From JBGVSA01 sp041807905 (GTDB taxonomy: Bacteria > Pseudomonadota > Gammaproteobacteria > Burkholderiales > Rhodocyclaceae), in assembly GCF_041807905.1 (NCBI RefSeq), contig NZ_JBGVSA010000012.1, positions 59,504 to 123,503 on the forward strand: a stretch of 64,000 nucleotides of DNA, read 5' to 3'. Numbering within the stretch: the stretch's first letter is position 1; every line of letters starts with the position of its first letter. Under the pieces are notes generated by a model. The model was not told the DNA's origin. It was given only the letters and a program-made list of their open reading frames with translations, and ran no database searches. A program made the position numbers and the translations under genes. This document shows positions 8,276-16,608 of the stretch, piece by piece.

Positions 8276-9457
8276 ATGTTGAGTTTTGAAGAAGCCGCCG
8301 CGCGCCTGCTGGGCGCGGCCAGCCCCACGCCGCTGGAGCGCGTGCCCATCTACGCCGCCACCGGCCGCGTGCTGGCGCACGACCTGCAGGCCGACATGGA
8401 TGTTCCGCCGGCCGACAATTCGGCCATGGACGGTTACGCCGTTCGCGCGGCGGACGTACCAACTGCCGGCACACGCCTGCCGGTGAGCCAGCGCGTGCCC
8501 GCGGGCAGCGTACCCTCGGCGCTGCGCCCCGGTACCGCTGCGCGCATCTTCACCGGTGCCCCGATTCCTCCCGGAGCGGACACCGTCGTCATGCAGGAGC
8601 GCTGCCGCACCGAAGGCGACGATGTCATCTTTGAAGAAGGCGTCCGCGTGGGTGTCAATGTGCGCCGCGCCGGCAGCGATATCGCTCGCGGGGCTGTCGT
8701 GCTGCCTGCCGGCCATGAGTTGTCGGCGGCGGATGTGGGCCTTGCCGCGTCGCTGGGGCAACCCTCGCTGATCGTGCATGGCCGCCTGCGTGTGGCGGTG
8801 TTTTTCACTGGCGATGAACTGACCGAACCCGGCGAGCCGCTCAAGCCGGGCGCCATCTACAACTCCAATCGCTACATGCTGCGCGGCCTGCTCGAGCGCA
8901 TGGGCTGCACCGTCGAAGACTTCGGCATCGTGCGCGACAACATCGACGCCACGCGCGAGGCGCTGCGCACGGCGTCGCGCAGCACTGACGTCGTCATCAC
9001 CTGTGGTGGCGTGTCGGTGGGAGAGGAAGACCACGTCAAGGCCGCCGTCGAAGCCGAAGGGCGGCTGGAGAGCTGGAAAGTCGCCATCAAACCGGGCAAG
9101 CCCTTTGCCTTTGGCAGCGTTGGGCAGGCGGCATTCATCGGTCTGCCCGGCAATCCGGTGTCGAGCTTCGTCACGTTCCTCACGCTGGTGCGACCCTATC
9201 TCCGCCGTCGCCAGGGCGTGACCGAAGCGCCGCATGCGCCGCTGACCCTGCGCGCCGACTTTGAATGGAAGCGTGCCGACCCGCGCCGCGAATTCCTGCG
9301 CGTGCGCCGCAACGCACAAGGCGGGCTGGATCTCTACCCGAGCCAGGGCAGCGGTGTGCTGACCTCCTGCGCCTGGGCGGATGGGTTCGTCAGCAATCCG
9401 CCGGACACGACCATTGCGCGCGGCGACATGGTCACCTACCTGTCGTTCGAGGAGTAA
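8276..9457 (+). CDS. moeA: Molybdopterin molybdotransferase MoeA
   Basis: Inserts molybdate into adenylated molybdopterin to make the Mo cofactor. The 393-residue protein has MoeA domains in order: VPPADNSAMDGYAVRAADVP (about 42-61), the beta-barrel segment with ARIFTGAPIPPGADTVVMQE, the MPT-binding domain with VFFTGDELTEPGEPLKPGAI and CGGVSVGEEDHVKAAV, then KPGKPFAFG and GLPGNPVSSFVTF, and a C-terminal domain. AGGAGA precedes the ATG. moaD follows after 4 bp, so the three genes form one operon. The cofactor would serve the formate dehydrogenase encoded at 43946. Confidence 0.97.
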   Translation: MLSFEEAAARLLGAASPTPLERVPIYAATGRVLAHDLQADMDVPPADNSAMDGYAVRAADVPTAGTRLPVSQRVPAGSVPSALRPGTAARIFTGAPIPPGADTVVMQERCRTEGDDVIFEEGVRVGVNVRRAGSDIARGAVVLPAGHELSAADVGLAASLGQPSLIVHGRLRVAVFFTGDELTEPGEPLKPGAIYNSNRYMLRGLLERMGCTVEDFGIVRDNIDATREALRTASRSTDVVITCGGVSVGEEDHVKAAVEAEGRLESWKVAIKPGKPFAFGSVGQAAFIGLPGNPVSSFVTFLTLVRPYLRRRQGVTEAPHAPLTLRADFEWKRADPRREFLRVRRNAQGGLDLYPSQGSGVLTSCAWADGFVSNPPDTTIARGDMVTYLSFEE

Positions 9458-9461
9458 GTCT

Positions 9462-9710
9462 GTGAATGTCACCGTATTGTTCTTTGCCAGCCTGCGCGAA
9501 GCGCTGGGCGTTGAACGCGAACGCATTGCGCTGGAGGCCGGTGCGACTGTCGACAGCCTTCGCGCGCTGCTCATCGCACGTGGCGAACAATGGCAGCCGC
9601 TGTCGCGCGGATCGGTGCGCGCAGCGGTGAATCAGTCGCTCGTCACTGGCGCGAATATGCTCGCCGACGGTGACGAAGTCGCCTTCTTCCCTCCCGTGAC
9701 CGGAGGCTGA
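9462..9710 (+). CDS. moaD: Molybdopterin synthase small subunit MoaD
   Basis: Ubiquitin-like sulfur carrier of molybdopterin synthase, 82 residues, starting with GTG at 9462 (protein MNVTVLFFASLREALGVERE) and ending in the diagnostic VAFFPPVTGG, whose terminal Gly-Gly is adenylated and thiocarboxylated. A longer in-frame extension into moeA is rejected because this start matches the family N-terminus and lies 4 bp after the moeA stop. moaE begins 1 bp after its stop codon. Confidence 0.95.
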   Translation: MNVTVLFFASLREALGVERERIALEAGATVDSLRALLIARGEQWQPLSRGSVRAAVNQSLVTGANMLADGDEVAFFPPVTGG

Positions 9711-9711
9711 C

Positions 9712-10167
9712 GTGAGCGTGAGCGTGCAGAAGGGCGACTTCGACGTCGGCGCTGAGATTGGCGCGCTCACCGACGTCGCAGGCGCGGGGGCGGTGGCAAG
9801 CTTCGTCGGCGTGGTGCGCGGCGGAGAGGGCGCAGAGGCGATCCGCGCGATGACGCTGGAGCACTATCCCGGGATGACCGAGAAATCGCTCGCCGACATC
9901 ATCGAACAGGCGCAGGGGCGCTGGCCATTGCTGGGGGTGCGCGTCATCCATCGCGTCGGCCGCCTGCTGCCGGGCGATCGCATTGTGTTCGTCGGCGTTG
10001 CCTCGCGTCACCGCGGCGCGGCCTTCGAAGCCTGCGAGTTCGTCATGGACTATCTCAAGACCCGGGCGCCTTTCTGGAAGAAAGAAGAAACCGCGCAGGG
10101 CGCGCGGTGGGTCGATGCTCGCGAGAGCGACGACGCGGCGGCGGCGCGCTGGGACAAGGGGGAGTGA
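9712..10167 (+). CDS. moaE: Molybdopterin synthase catalytic subunit MoaE
   Basis: Large subunit of molybdopterin synthase, which converts cyclic pyranopterin monophosphate to molybdopterin using MoaD thiocarboxylate. 151 residues from a GTG start. Family motifs are GAVASFVGVVRGGEGAEAI, MTLEHYPGMTEKSL, VIHRVGRLLPGDRIVFVGVA, RHRGAAFEACEFVMDYLKTR, and the active-site APFWKKE. Last gene of moeA-moaD-moaE; moaA is 18 kb away beside the hydrogenase genes. Confidence 0.96.
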   Translation: MSVSVQKGDFDVGAEIGALTDVAGAGAVASFVGVVRGGEGAEAIRAMTLEHYPGMTEKSLADIIEQAQGRWPLLGVRVIHRVGRLLPGDRIVFVGVASRHRGAAFEACEFVMDYLKTRAPFWKKEETAQGARWVDARESDDAAAARWDKGE

Positions 10168-10216
10168 TCGGCTGACGGCCTCGCCCGATGGGGCCGCCAC
10201 TGAAGGCGGCGCCGGC

Positions 10217-11338
10217 CTAACTTGCCGACTGCCGCACAATCACGTCCTGGGCCAGGCGCGGCAGATCGTCCAGGGTGTCGATGCTTTTGTCATGACGCGC
10301 GGTGACGCGTCGCACCAGGGCTTCGACAGCGATCTCCCCATGGCGGGACTTGTCCTGCCGCACCGTAGTCAGCGGCGGGAAGAAGCACGAGCTTTCCAGG
10401 ATGTTATCCACGCCGATGATGGCGACATCGCGCGGAATATTCAGCTTGCGTTCGTGCGCGGCGAGCAGGGCGCCGAGCGCCATGCGATCGTTGGCGACAA
10501 AGATGGCGTCGATGTCGGGCGAGCGGTCGAGCAGGGCATTGAGCGCGGACTGACCGGATTCGGGTAGCCAGTTGCCGGCGGCGATATATGTGTCGGGCGC
10601 AGGCAAACCGGCGCGTTGCAGCGCACTGCGCCAGCCACGTACGCGTTCGCGCGCAACCCACCAGTCCTGCGGGCCGGAAATATGCGCCACACGCTTGCGG
10701 CCCGATGCGATCAGGTGTTGGGTCGCCAGCCGGCCGCATTCGAAGTTGTCGAAGCCGATGCTCGTAATGCCATGCCGAGGCTGAAACGACAGGAACACCA
10801 TCGGCACCGTCACGCGTGCCAGCACACCTTCGCTCAGCCACTCGCTGTTGCGCAGGGTGTCCGGGATCGCCCACAGGATGCCTTCGATGCGCTGGTCCAT
10901 CAGCGAGAGCAGCGTTTCTTCGACGTGCTCGACGGTCAGGTCCGACAGCGTCTTCAGTTGCAATGAATAGCCGCGCGCCGCGGCCTCGCGCGCCATCCCC
11001 TGGTGCAGATCGGTGCTGATGAAACCGAGGTTGAAGCCGATGACACCCAGCGTGTGCGTGCGGCCGCTGGTAAAGCGGCGGGCCAGCAGGTTGGGGCGGT
11101 AGCCCAGCCGCGTGATGGCTTCAAGTACGCGTTCGCGGGTTTTCTCCGAAACGTTGCGGTTGTCATTGACGACCCGTGACACGGTCTGCATCGAAACGCC
11201 TGCCGCCTGTGCGACTTCGCCGATGGTGACGCGAGAAGATGGGTCGTCGGAGAAGCGGGGTCTGCTTTGCCGCGCCAATGTGATTCCTTTCCCCTTTGAG
11301 GCACGTTTTACGTGCTCTTTGTTCGTTGCGACCCGCAT
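10217..11338 (-). CDS. LacI family transcriptional regulator
   Basis: LacI/GalR repressor with an N-terminal helix-turn-helix (VTIGEVAQAAGVSMQTVSRV, then VNDNRNVSEKTRERVLEAIT and the hinge LGYRPNLLARRFTSGRTHT) and a periplasmic-binding-protein-like sensor domain ending PPLTTVRQDKSRHGEIAVEA. It is divergent from the gene at 11464, with a perfect LacI-type operator between them. The start is ambiguous: ATG at 11338 is given, but a TTG at 11278 is preceded by a strong AAAGG and would still leave the whole DNA-binding domain. The probable effector is a sugar or sugar acid. Confidence 0.85.
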   Translation of the reverse strand: MRVATNKEHVKRASKGKGITLARQSRPRFSDDPSSRVTIGEVAQAAGVSMQTVSRVVNDNRNVSEKTRERVLEAITRLGYRPNLLARRFTSGRTHTLGVIGFNLGFISTDLHQGMAREAAARGYSLQLKTLSDLTVEHVEETLLSLMDQRIEGILWAIPDTLRNSEWLSEGVLARVTVPMVFLSFQPRHGITSIGFDNFECGRLATQHLIASGRKRVAHISGPQDWWVARERVRGWRSALQRAGLPAPDTYIAAGNWLPESGQSALNALLDRSPDIDAIFVANDRMALGALLAAHERKLNIPRDVAIIGVDNILESSCFFPPLTTVRQDKSRHGEIAVEALVRRVTARHDKSIDTLDDLPRLAQDVIVRQSAS

Positions 11339-11388
11339 GATGCCACGGATACGTCGCATTCCGGATTGCTTGCCCGGATTAACGATAC

Positions 11389-11448
11389 TTGACACCCGAT
11401 CTGATAACGCTAACAATCCGATTCAAGTCGAATTGATAACGTTATCAA
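11389..11448 (+). promoter_or_regulatory. Promoter with LacI-type operators before the 11464 operon
   Basis: TTGACA (11389-11394) and AACAAT (11412-11417), 17 bp apart, form a likely promoter. TTGATAACGTTATCAA (11433-11448) is a perfect 16-bp palindrome of the LacI-family kind placed just downstream of the expected transcription start. A degenerate copy, GATAACGCTAAC, lies between the -35 and -10 boxes at 11403-11414. The arrangement fits repression by the adjacent LacI protein. Confidence 0.75.
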
Positions 11449-11463
11449 AACAAGGAGGGGACG

Positions 11464-13455
11464 ATGGAAACGACCGTGATGCAGGAGTCTTTCAACGAGT
11501 TTGCCATCGGGCCGTTCCCGTTCGATCCCAAGCATTCGGCCATCGGCGAGTACCACTACTACCCCACGCAAGGCTTCAAGGGGCGGTGGTATGACCCGGT
11601 GGTGTGGTGGGGCTGGCTCGGCCCGACGTGGATCGTTACCGAAGATGGCGGACGCAAGTTCATGGAGCAGACACGCCCGCAGATGGCCATCACCGACCAC
11701 TGGCCGCTGCTGGTGACCGGACAGACCAATTGGCGCGACTACACGCTGAGCGCCTCCGTGCGCCCCATGTCGACCGCCGCACCGGTGGGCGTCGTCTTTC
11801 GTTATACCCACGCGCGCCACCATTACTTCTTTGGCTTCGAAGGCAGGCGCGCCGTCATCGCCAAACGCGACCAGGAAGCCTTCATCGAACTGGCCGCCGC
11901 GGATTTCCCCCACGACACCGACACGCACTACCGGCTGAGCGTGGAATGCGCGGGTGAGCTGATTCGCGCGAGTATCGACGGCGTGCCGCTGCTCGAAGTG
12001 CGCGACGCCAGCTACGCAGACGGCAAGGTGGGGCTCACCGCGCGCATGCCGGCGCAGTACACCGACGTGACGGTCACCATGACGCCGGCCCAGCACGCCG
12101 AATGGATCGAGCGCGACGCGATCGACACGCTGATGCTTGCCGGCATGCGTGCGCAGTATCCGCAGCCGCGCCTGTGGAAGACCCTCGACCTCAAGAACTT
12201 TGGCAGCGCACGGCAGATCCGCTTTGGCCATCTGACAGGCACGGACGAGCTATTCGTCGTCTTCGCGCAGCACCAGAAGCGCGGCTACAAGGACGCCTAC
12301 GCCCACATCAGTTGCCTGACGGCCATGGACCTCGACGGCAAGGTGCTGTGGCAGATCGGCGAGCCTTCCACCGAGCCCGACCACGTGCTGCTATCAGCCG
12401 ACCTGCCTGTACAACTGTGCGACATCGACGGCGACGGTGTGGATGAGGTCATCATGTCGCGCGACTTCAAGCTGATGATCCTCGACGGCCGCACGGGCGA
12501 GGTCCGCAAGAGCGTGCCCACGCCCAAGTCGGAGCAGGCCGACAACACGCTGCACAGCCTGCCGTACAAGAAGTACGCCTTCGATCGCGTGAATGTCGAC
12601 GCCATCCGCATGGCCGATCTGCGCGGCGTGGGCCGCCCGACCGACATTCTCATCAAGGATCGCTACAGCCGCGTGTGGGCCTATGACAGCGAGCTGAACC
12701 CGCTGTGGTTCTTCCACGAAGGCATCACGGGCCACTTTCCCTACACCGCCGATATCGATGGCGATGGCAAGGAAGAGATGTTCGTCGGCTACCACATGGT
12801 CGACGACGACGGCCGGTTGATGTGGACGCTGCCGGTGCCCACCGACCATACCGACGAAATCCTCATCGGTCGCTGGAACCCGGACGTAGCCGAGCCGCAG
12901 ATCGCGATTGCCTCGGGCGATGAAGGTTTCATGATCGCCAACCTGCAGGGCGAGATCGTCAAGAAGCACATGCTCGGGCACGTGCAGCGCGTGAGCGTCG
13001 GCAACTACCGCCCCGACCTGAAGGGGCTGGAGCTGTGCGTGGTCACGTATTGGGGCTACCAGGGCATCGTCTACGTATTCGACTGCAAGGGCGAGCTGTT
13101 GCACGAGTTCGAACCGACCAGCAACGGCAACCTGCTTACGCCGGTCAACTGGACCGGCGACGGGCGTGACCTCGTGCTGCTCAATGGCAACGTCACGCAT
13201 GGTGGCCTGATGGATGGCGAGGGCAGGGTGGTGGTGCGCTTCCCCGATGACGGCCACCCCGACCTGTGCGCCGAGGTGATCGACCTGACCGGCGACGGGC
13301 GCGACGAGATCGTGCTGTGGGACGCGCAGCGCATGTACATCTACACGCAGGACCGCGCGGCCGATGCCGACCCCGTCTACAAGCCGCTCAAGTACCCGCT
13401 GTGCAATGCATCGAACTATCGCGGCGAGTTCCATTACCCGCCGCAAGGCATCTGA
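11464..13455 (+). CDS. Cytosolic LamG/DUF1080-like plus FG-GAP beta-propeller protein
   Basis: 663 residues, no signal peptide. The first 210 or so form a concanavalin-like jelly roll resembling LamG/DUF1080 domains (VGVVFRYTHARHHYFFGFEG ... IRASIDGVPLLEV). The rest is a beta-propeller with calcium-binding-type FG-GAP loops: DIDGDGVDEVI, DIDGDGKEEMF, DLTGDGRDEIV. Such propellers occur in family PL11 rhamnogalacturonan lyases, so a polysaccharide lyase or sugar-binding role is possible but unproven. AAGGAGGGG precedes the ATG. It heads an operon with the solute-binding protein gene under a LacI operator, pointing to carbohydrate use. Confidence 0.7.
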   Translation: METTVMQESFNEFAIGPFPFDPKHSAIGEYHYYPTQGFKGRWYDPVVWWGWLGPTWIVTEDGGRKFMEQTRPQMAITDHWPLLVTGQTNWRDYTLSASVRPMSTAAPVGVVFRYTHARHHYFFGFEGRRAVIAKRDQEAFIELAAADFPHDTDTHYRLSVECAGELIRASIDGVPLLEVRDASYADGKVGLTARMPAQYTDVTVTMTPAQHAEWIERDAIDTLMLAGMRAQYPQPRLWKTLDLKNFGSARQIRFGHLTGTDELFVVFAQHQKRGYKDAYAHISCLTAMDLDGKVLWQIGEPSTEPDHVLLSADLPVQLCDIDGDGVDEVIMSRDFKLMILDGRTGEVRKSVPTPKSEQADNTLHSLPYKKYAFDRVNVDAIRMADLRGVGRPTDILIKDRYSRVWAYDSELNPLWFFHEGITGHFPYTADIDGDGKEEMFVGYHMVDDDGRLMWTLPVPTDHTDEILIGRWNPDVAEPQIAIASGDEGFMIANLQGEIVKKHMLGHVQRVSVGNYRPDLKGLELCVVTYWGYQGIVYVFDCKGELLHEFEPTSNGNLLTPVNWTGDGRDLVLLNGNVTHGGLMDGEGRVVVRFPDDGHPDLCAEVIDLTGDGRDEIVLWDAQRMYIYTQDRAADADPVYKPLKYPLCNASNYRGEFHYPPQGI

Positions 13456-13520
13456 CCCCACAACGTCAAACGAATACTAGAACCGCACAGCGGCGATCCA
13501 CACACTCAGGAGGAAGTGGT

Positions 13521-15440
13521 ATGTCATTCGCAATCACATCGGTGGCGCAACGGCGCATGCTGGTGGCACTCGGCGCTGCATTGGTGCCGATGCTGGCCAG
13601 CGCGTACCAGGAGGCGCCGGAGCTGGCCGCTCTCGTCAAGGAAGGCAAGCTCGAACCTGTCGACAAGCGCCTGCCCGCGCAGCCACAGGTCATCAAGCCG
13701 CTCACCCGCGTTGGCACCTATGGCGGCAAGCTCCGCACCGCCATGCGCGCCGACGGCGACTACAACGCCATCCTGCGCATGGTCGGCAATCAGGGCCTGA
13801 CCCGCTGGACGATGGACTTCAACAACGTCGAGCCCAACCTGGCGGAGAGCTGGACGCTGTCGCCGGATGGCACGACCTACACCTTCAAGCTGCGCCCTGG
13901 CACGAAGTGGTCCGATGGCTCGCCCTTCACGGCGGACGACATCCTGTTTTCGATGAACGATCTCATCGGCAACAAGGAATTCCTCGCCGCGCCCCTGTCG
14001 ACCTACGTCGTCAAGGACAAGTACGTCGAGACCACCAAGATCGACGACTACACCGTGCGCTTCAAGTTCGCGGGCCCGTACCTCGGCTTCATCGAGCAAC
14101 TGGCGCTGCCGACCAACCAGCATCCGACCTTCTACCAGAAGAAGTACTGCTCGCAGTTCCATCCCAAGTACAACCCGAAGATCGCCGACGAGTTGGCCCG
14201 GAACAGCGTCAAGGACTGGGGCACGCTGATGCGTGCCAAGTGCGGCGATATCGAACTGGCTTCGCGCTGGAGCAACCCGGAGCGCCCCACGCTCGACCCG
14301 TGGGTGGTGAAGGAGCCGTACACCGGCACGGCGACGCGCGTGCTGCTGGAGCGTAATCCGTACTTCTGGCAGGTCGACACGGCCGGCAACCAGTTGCCGT
14401 ACATCGACACCATGCAATTGCAGATCAACTCGGCGGTCGAAGGCATCCTGCTGTCGTCGATCAATGGTGAGCTCGACTTCCAGCATCGCCACATCTACCT
14501 GATCCAGAACCGTCCGATCCTGCTCAAGAATGCAGAGAAGGGCGGATACAAGGTGCTCGGCCTGCCGCCGCTGTCGGCCAACTCGGTGGGCATGTTCTTC
14601 AACTACACAACGAAGAACGAAGATCTGCGCAAGCTCATCCGCAACCACGACTTCCGTCAAGCGCTGTCGCTCGCGACCGATCGCGAAGAGATCAACAAGA
14701 TCGTCTACCTCGGCCAGGGTACGCCGTGGCAGATCGGGCCGATCAAGGAATCGAAGTGGTTCAACGAGCAACTGGGCACGCAGTTCACCAAGTACGACAT
14801 CAAGCAGGCCAATGCGCTGCTCGACAAGCTGGGCCTGACCAAGCGCGACGGCAACGGCTATCGCCTCTACCCGGACGGCAAGCGCGTGTCGCTCAACGTG
14901 ATCATCGCTGTGCAGCTCGCGCAGCAAGTGCAGGCGCTGGAAATCGTGCGCAAGCAATGGGCCAGGGCGGGCATCGAACTGGTGATCCTCGCGTCCGACC
15001 GCTCGCTGTTCTACAACCGCGCCAATGCCAACGACTACGACATCAGCGCCGACCAGCTCGCCGGCGGCCTGGACATCACGCTCAACCCGCGCGGCGTCGT
15101 CGCGGTGCATCCGCAGGAGTCGCGCCAGAGCCTGTTGTGGGTGAAGTGGTACCTGTCCGGCGGCAAGCAGGGTGAAGAGCCCACCGCCAGCATGAAAAAG
15201 CGGCTCGATCTCTACACGCAATGGCAGACGGCCTCGTCGCAGGCCGAAGCGGATCGCCTGTTCAAGGCCATCCTGCAGGAAGCAGCGAATGAGTTCGAAG
15301 TGATGGGCCTGGTGCGTCCGCCCAAGGACCCGGCCATCCGCAAGAACAACCTCACCAACGTGTTCGAGAACATGCCCGCGGGCTGGTCGTACCCCACGCC
15401 GGGGCCGTCGCTGCCGCAGCAATGGTTCTATGCCAAGTGA
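13521..15440 (+). CDS. Family 5 ABC transporter substrate-binding protein (orphan)
   Basis: Periplasmic solute-binding protein, 639 residues, with an N-terminal signal peptide (MSFAITSVAQRRMLVALGAA ... LASA). It shows the family 5 (dipeptide/oligopeptide/oligosaccharide) landmarks: VEPNLAESWTLSPDGTTYTF, LRPGTKWSDGSPFTADDILF, and FRQALSLATDREEINKIVYL. AGGAGG precedes the ATG at 13521. No permease or ATPase genes accompany it, which is unusual: the transporter core must lie elsewhere or be shared. Its partner in the operon is the beta-propeller gene, suggesting an oligosaccharide or glycoside ligand. Transcription ends at the hairpin at 15493. Confidence 0.88.
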   Translation: MSFAITSVAQRRMLVALGAALVPMLASAYQEAPELAALVKEGKLEPVDKRLPAQPQVIKPLTRVGTYGGKLRTAMRADGDYNAILRMVGNQGLTRWTMDFNNVEPNLAESWTLSPDGTTYTFKLRPGTKWSDGSPFTADDILFSMNDLIGNKEFLAAPLSTYVVKDKYVETTKIDDYTVRFKFAGPYLGFIEQLALPTNQHPTFYQKKYCSQFHPKYNPKIADELARNSVKDWGTLMRAKCGDIELASRWSNPERPTLDPWVVKEPYTGTATRVLLERNPYFWQVDTAGNQLPYIDTMQLQINSAVEGILLSSINGELDFQHRHIYLIQNRPILLKNAEKGGYKVLGLPPLSANSVGMFFNYTTKNEDLRKLIRNHDFRQALSLATDREEINKIVYLGQGTPWQIGPIKESKWFNEQLGTQFTKYDIKQANALLDKLGLTKRDGNGYRLYPDGKRVSLNVIIAVQLAQQVQALEIVRKQWARAGIELVILASDRSLFYNRANANDYDISADQLAGGLDITLNPRGVVAVHPQESRQSLLWVKWYLSGGKQGEEPTASMKKRLDLYTQWQTASSQAEADRLFKAILQEAANEFEVMGLVRPPKDPAIRKNNLTNVFENMPAGWSYPTPGPSLPQQWFYAK

Positions 15441-15492
15441 GTTGTCCCTGAGTGGTCTCCTGATGCAGTAGCAACAACATCTTGTCCCTTCA

Positions 15493-15527
15493 AGGCCCGG
15501 TCATCCCACATGCCGGGCCTCTTTTTT
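15493..15527 (+). terminator. Rho-independent terminator
   Basis: AGGCCCGG and CCGGGCCT flank a 12-nt loop and are followed by CTTTTTT. Nearly the same hairpin ends the operon at 19190. Confidence 0.88.
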
Positions 15528-15544
15528 GAAGCCCGTCCCGGCGC

Positions 15545-16219
15545 CTAAGTCTGGCTCAGGAGACGTCTTGCACGTTCGGTGAAGCCGTTGTGAATATGGC
15601 TCTGCACGACACGGCATGCCTTCTCCACGTCATCTCCCAGGAGGGCTTCGAACATCTGTACATGTTCGCCGATCGAGTTGTGCACGTACTCCTGCGAAAA
15701 GGTCAATCGATTGCGCATCGCCAGTACCTTTGTCGTGATCGTGCTATGCATGTCGGACAGGTAAGGATTGCGGGCATGCTCCACGAAGATGCGATGGAAG
15801 CGGTGGTCGAGTTTGCGGTAGGCGGTCAGGTCGAGCTTCTGTCGAAGACTCTCGCAGGCATTCAGGTTCTTCTCCAGATCCGTTAGCAGGGCTGTGCGGT
15901 CGGCATGCATGGCCGCCCGGATGGCACCCTGTTCAAGCATGATCCGCACCATTGCAATGTCGGTGATTTCCTTCTCAGTCAACGAGAAGACAAAACTGCC
16001 GCAGCGCGGCTTGATTTCGATGAGCCGTTCGCCCGCGCTCAGACGCAACAGCGCTTCGCGGATCGGCGTCTTGCTCAGGCTGAATATTTCGGACAACTTG
16101 GATTCCGAAACCTGCTCGCCGAGTTCCAGATCGCCATTCAGGATCATTTGGCGAATGTTCTCTTCAACGATCTCTGTCAGCGACCTGGGAATGTCGATCG
16201 CTCGTGATTGATGTCGCAT
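15545..16219 (-). CDS. GntR family regulator, FCD (FadR) subfamily
   Basis: About 224 residues. A winged helix-turn-helix occupies the N-terminus (LTEIVEENIRQMILNGDLEL, then GEQVSESKLSEIFSLSKTPI, REALLRLSAGERLIE). An all-helical FCD effector domain follows, with metal-ligand-like residues in LDHRFHRIFVEHARNPYLSD and the late histidine of EHVQMFEALLGDD. Start at 16219 is supported by GAGGG upstream. It is divergent from the MFS carrier and dehydratase genes, with a 23-bp palindrome between them, and so probably controls them in response to an acid sugar. Confidence 0.9.
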   Translation of the reverse strand: MRHQSRAIDIPRSLTEIVEENIRQMILNGDLELGEQVSESKLSEIFSLSKTPIREALLRLSAGERLIEIKPRCGSFVFSLTEKEITDIAMVRIMLEQGAIRAAMHADRTALLTDLEKNLNACESLRQKLDLTAYRKLDHRFHRIFVEHARNPYLSDMHSTITTKVLAMRNRLTFSQEYVHNSIGEHVQMFEALLGDDVEKACRVVQSHIHNGFTERARRLLSQT

Positions 16220-16401
16220 GACGACTGCCCTCATCGATGACTGGTCGCGGTAAAGGCAATCGATGCCTCGGCGTCGGACGCACGATGTTGCCCTTGAACG
16301 CGCAGCCCTCTGTTTGCGTCACCTCAAAAGCCAAGGCTCGGCCGCCGCCGCCCGTGCAGTACCGAATGTCCCACGCGGAACCGCCATTCCGCTCGTCTGG
16401 T

Positions 16402-16424
16402 CGGTGATGTATCAGACATCACCG
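16402..16424. promoter_or_regulatory. Palindromic operator candidate for the GntR regulator
   Basis: CGGTGATGT, five bases, then ACATCACCG: a perfect 9-bp inverted repeat in the divergent region between the GntR gene and the MFS carrier gene. Half-site size and spacing suit a dimeric FadR-type regulator. The remainder of the region 16235-16608 shows no credible gene. Confidence 0.6.
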
Positions 16425-16608
16425 GAACGTCTGGATCGTCCGCCTGGCAATGTGTTCGCGATGGGCGCGATCCGATGGCGCAGCTGATATTCCAGATGCC
16501 AGATTTCGACGATTGACGCTCAGCAGTCGCCTCCCTAACTTGCCGTCAAAGAGCAACGCAGCGAATCGATGACTTCGTCATTGATCGCAAGCCTGGAGGA
16601 GCAGACAC

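Noticed and set aside
13524..15422. 632-codon open frame opposite the solute-binding protein gene
   Set aside because: Antisense shadow in GC-rich DNA; the plus-strand gene has a clear signal peptide and family motifs.
16263..16487. Possible small ORF upstream of the MFS carrier gene
   Set aside because: No ribosome binding site, Arg-rich random composition, and it covers the palindromic operator region.
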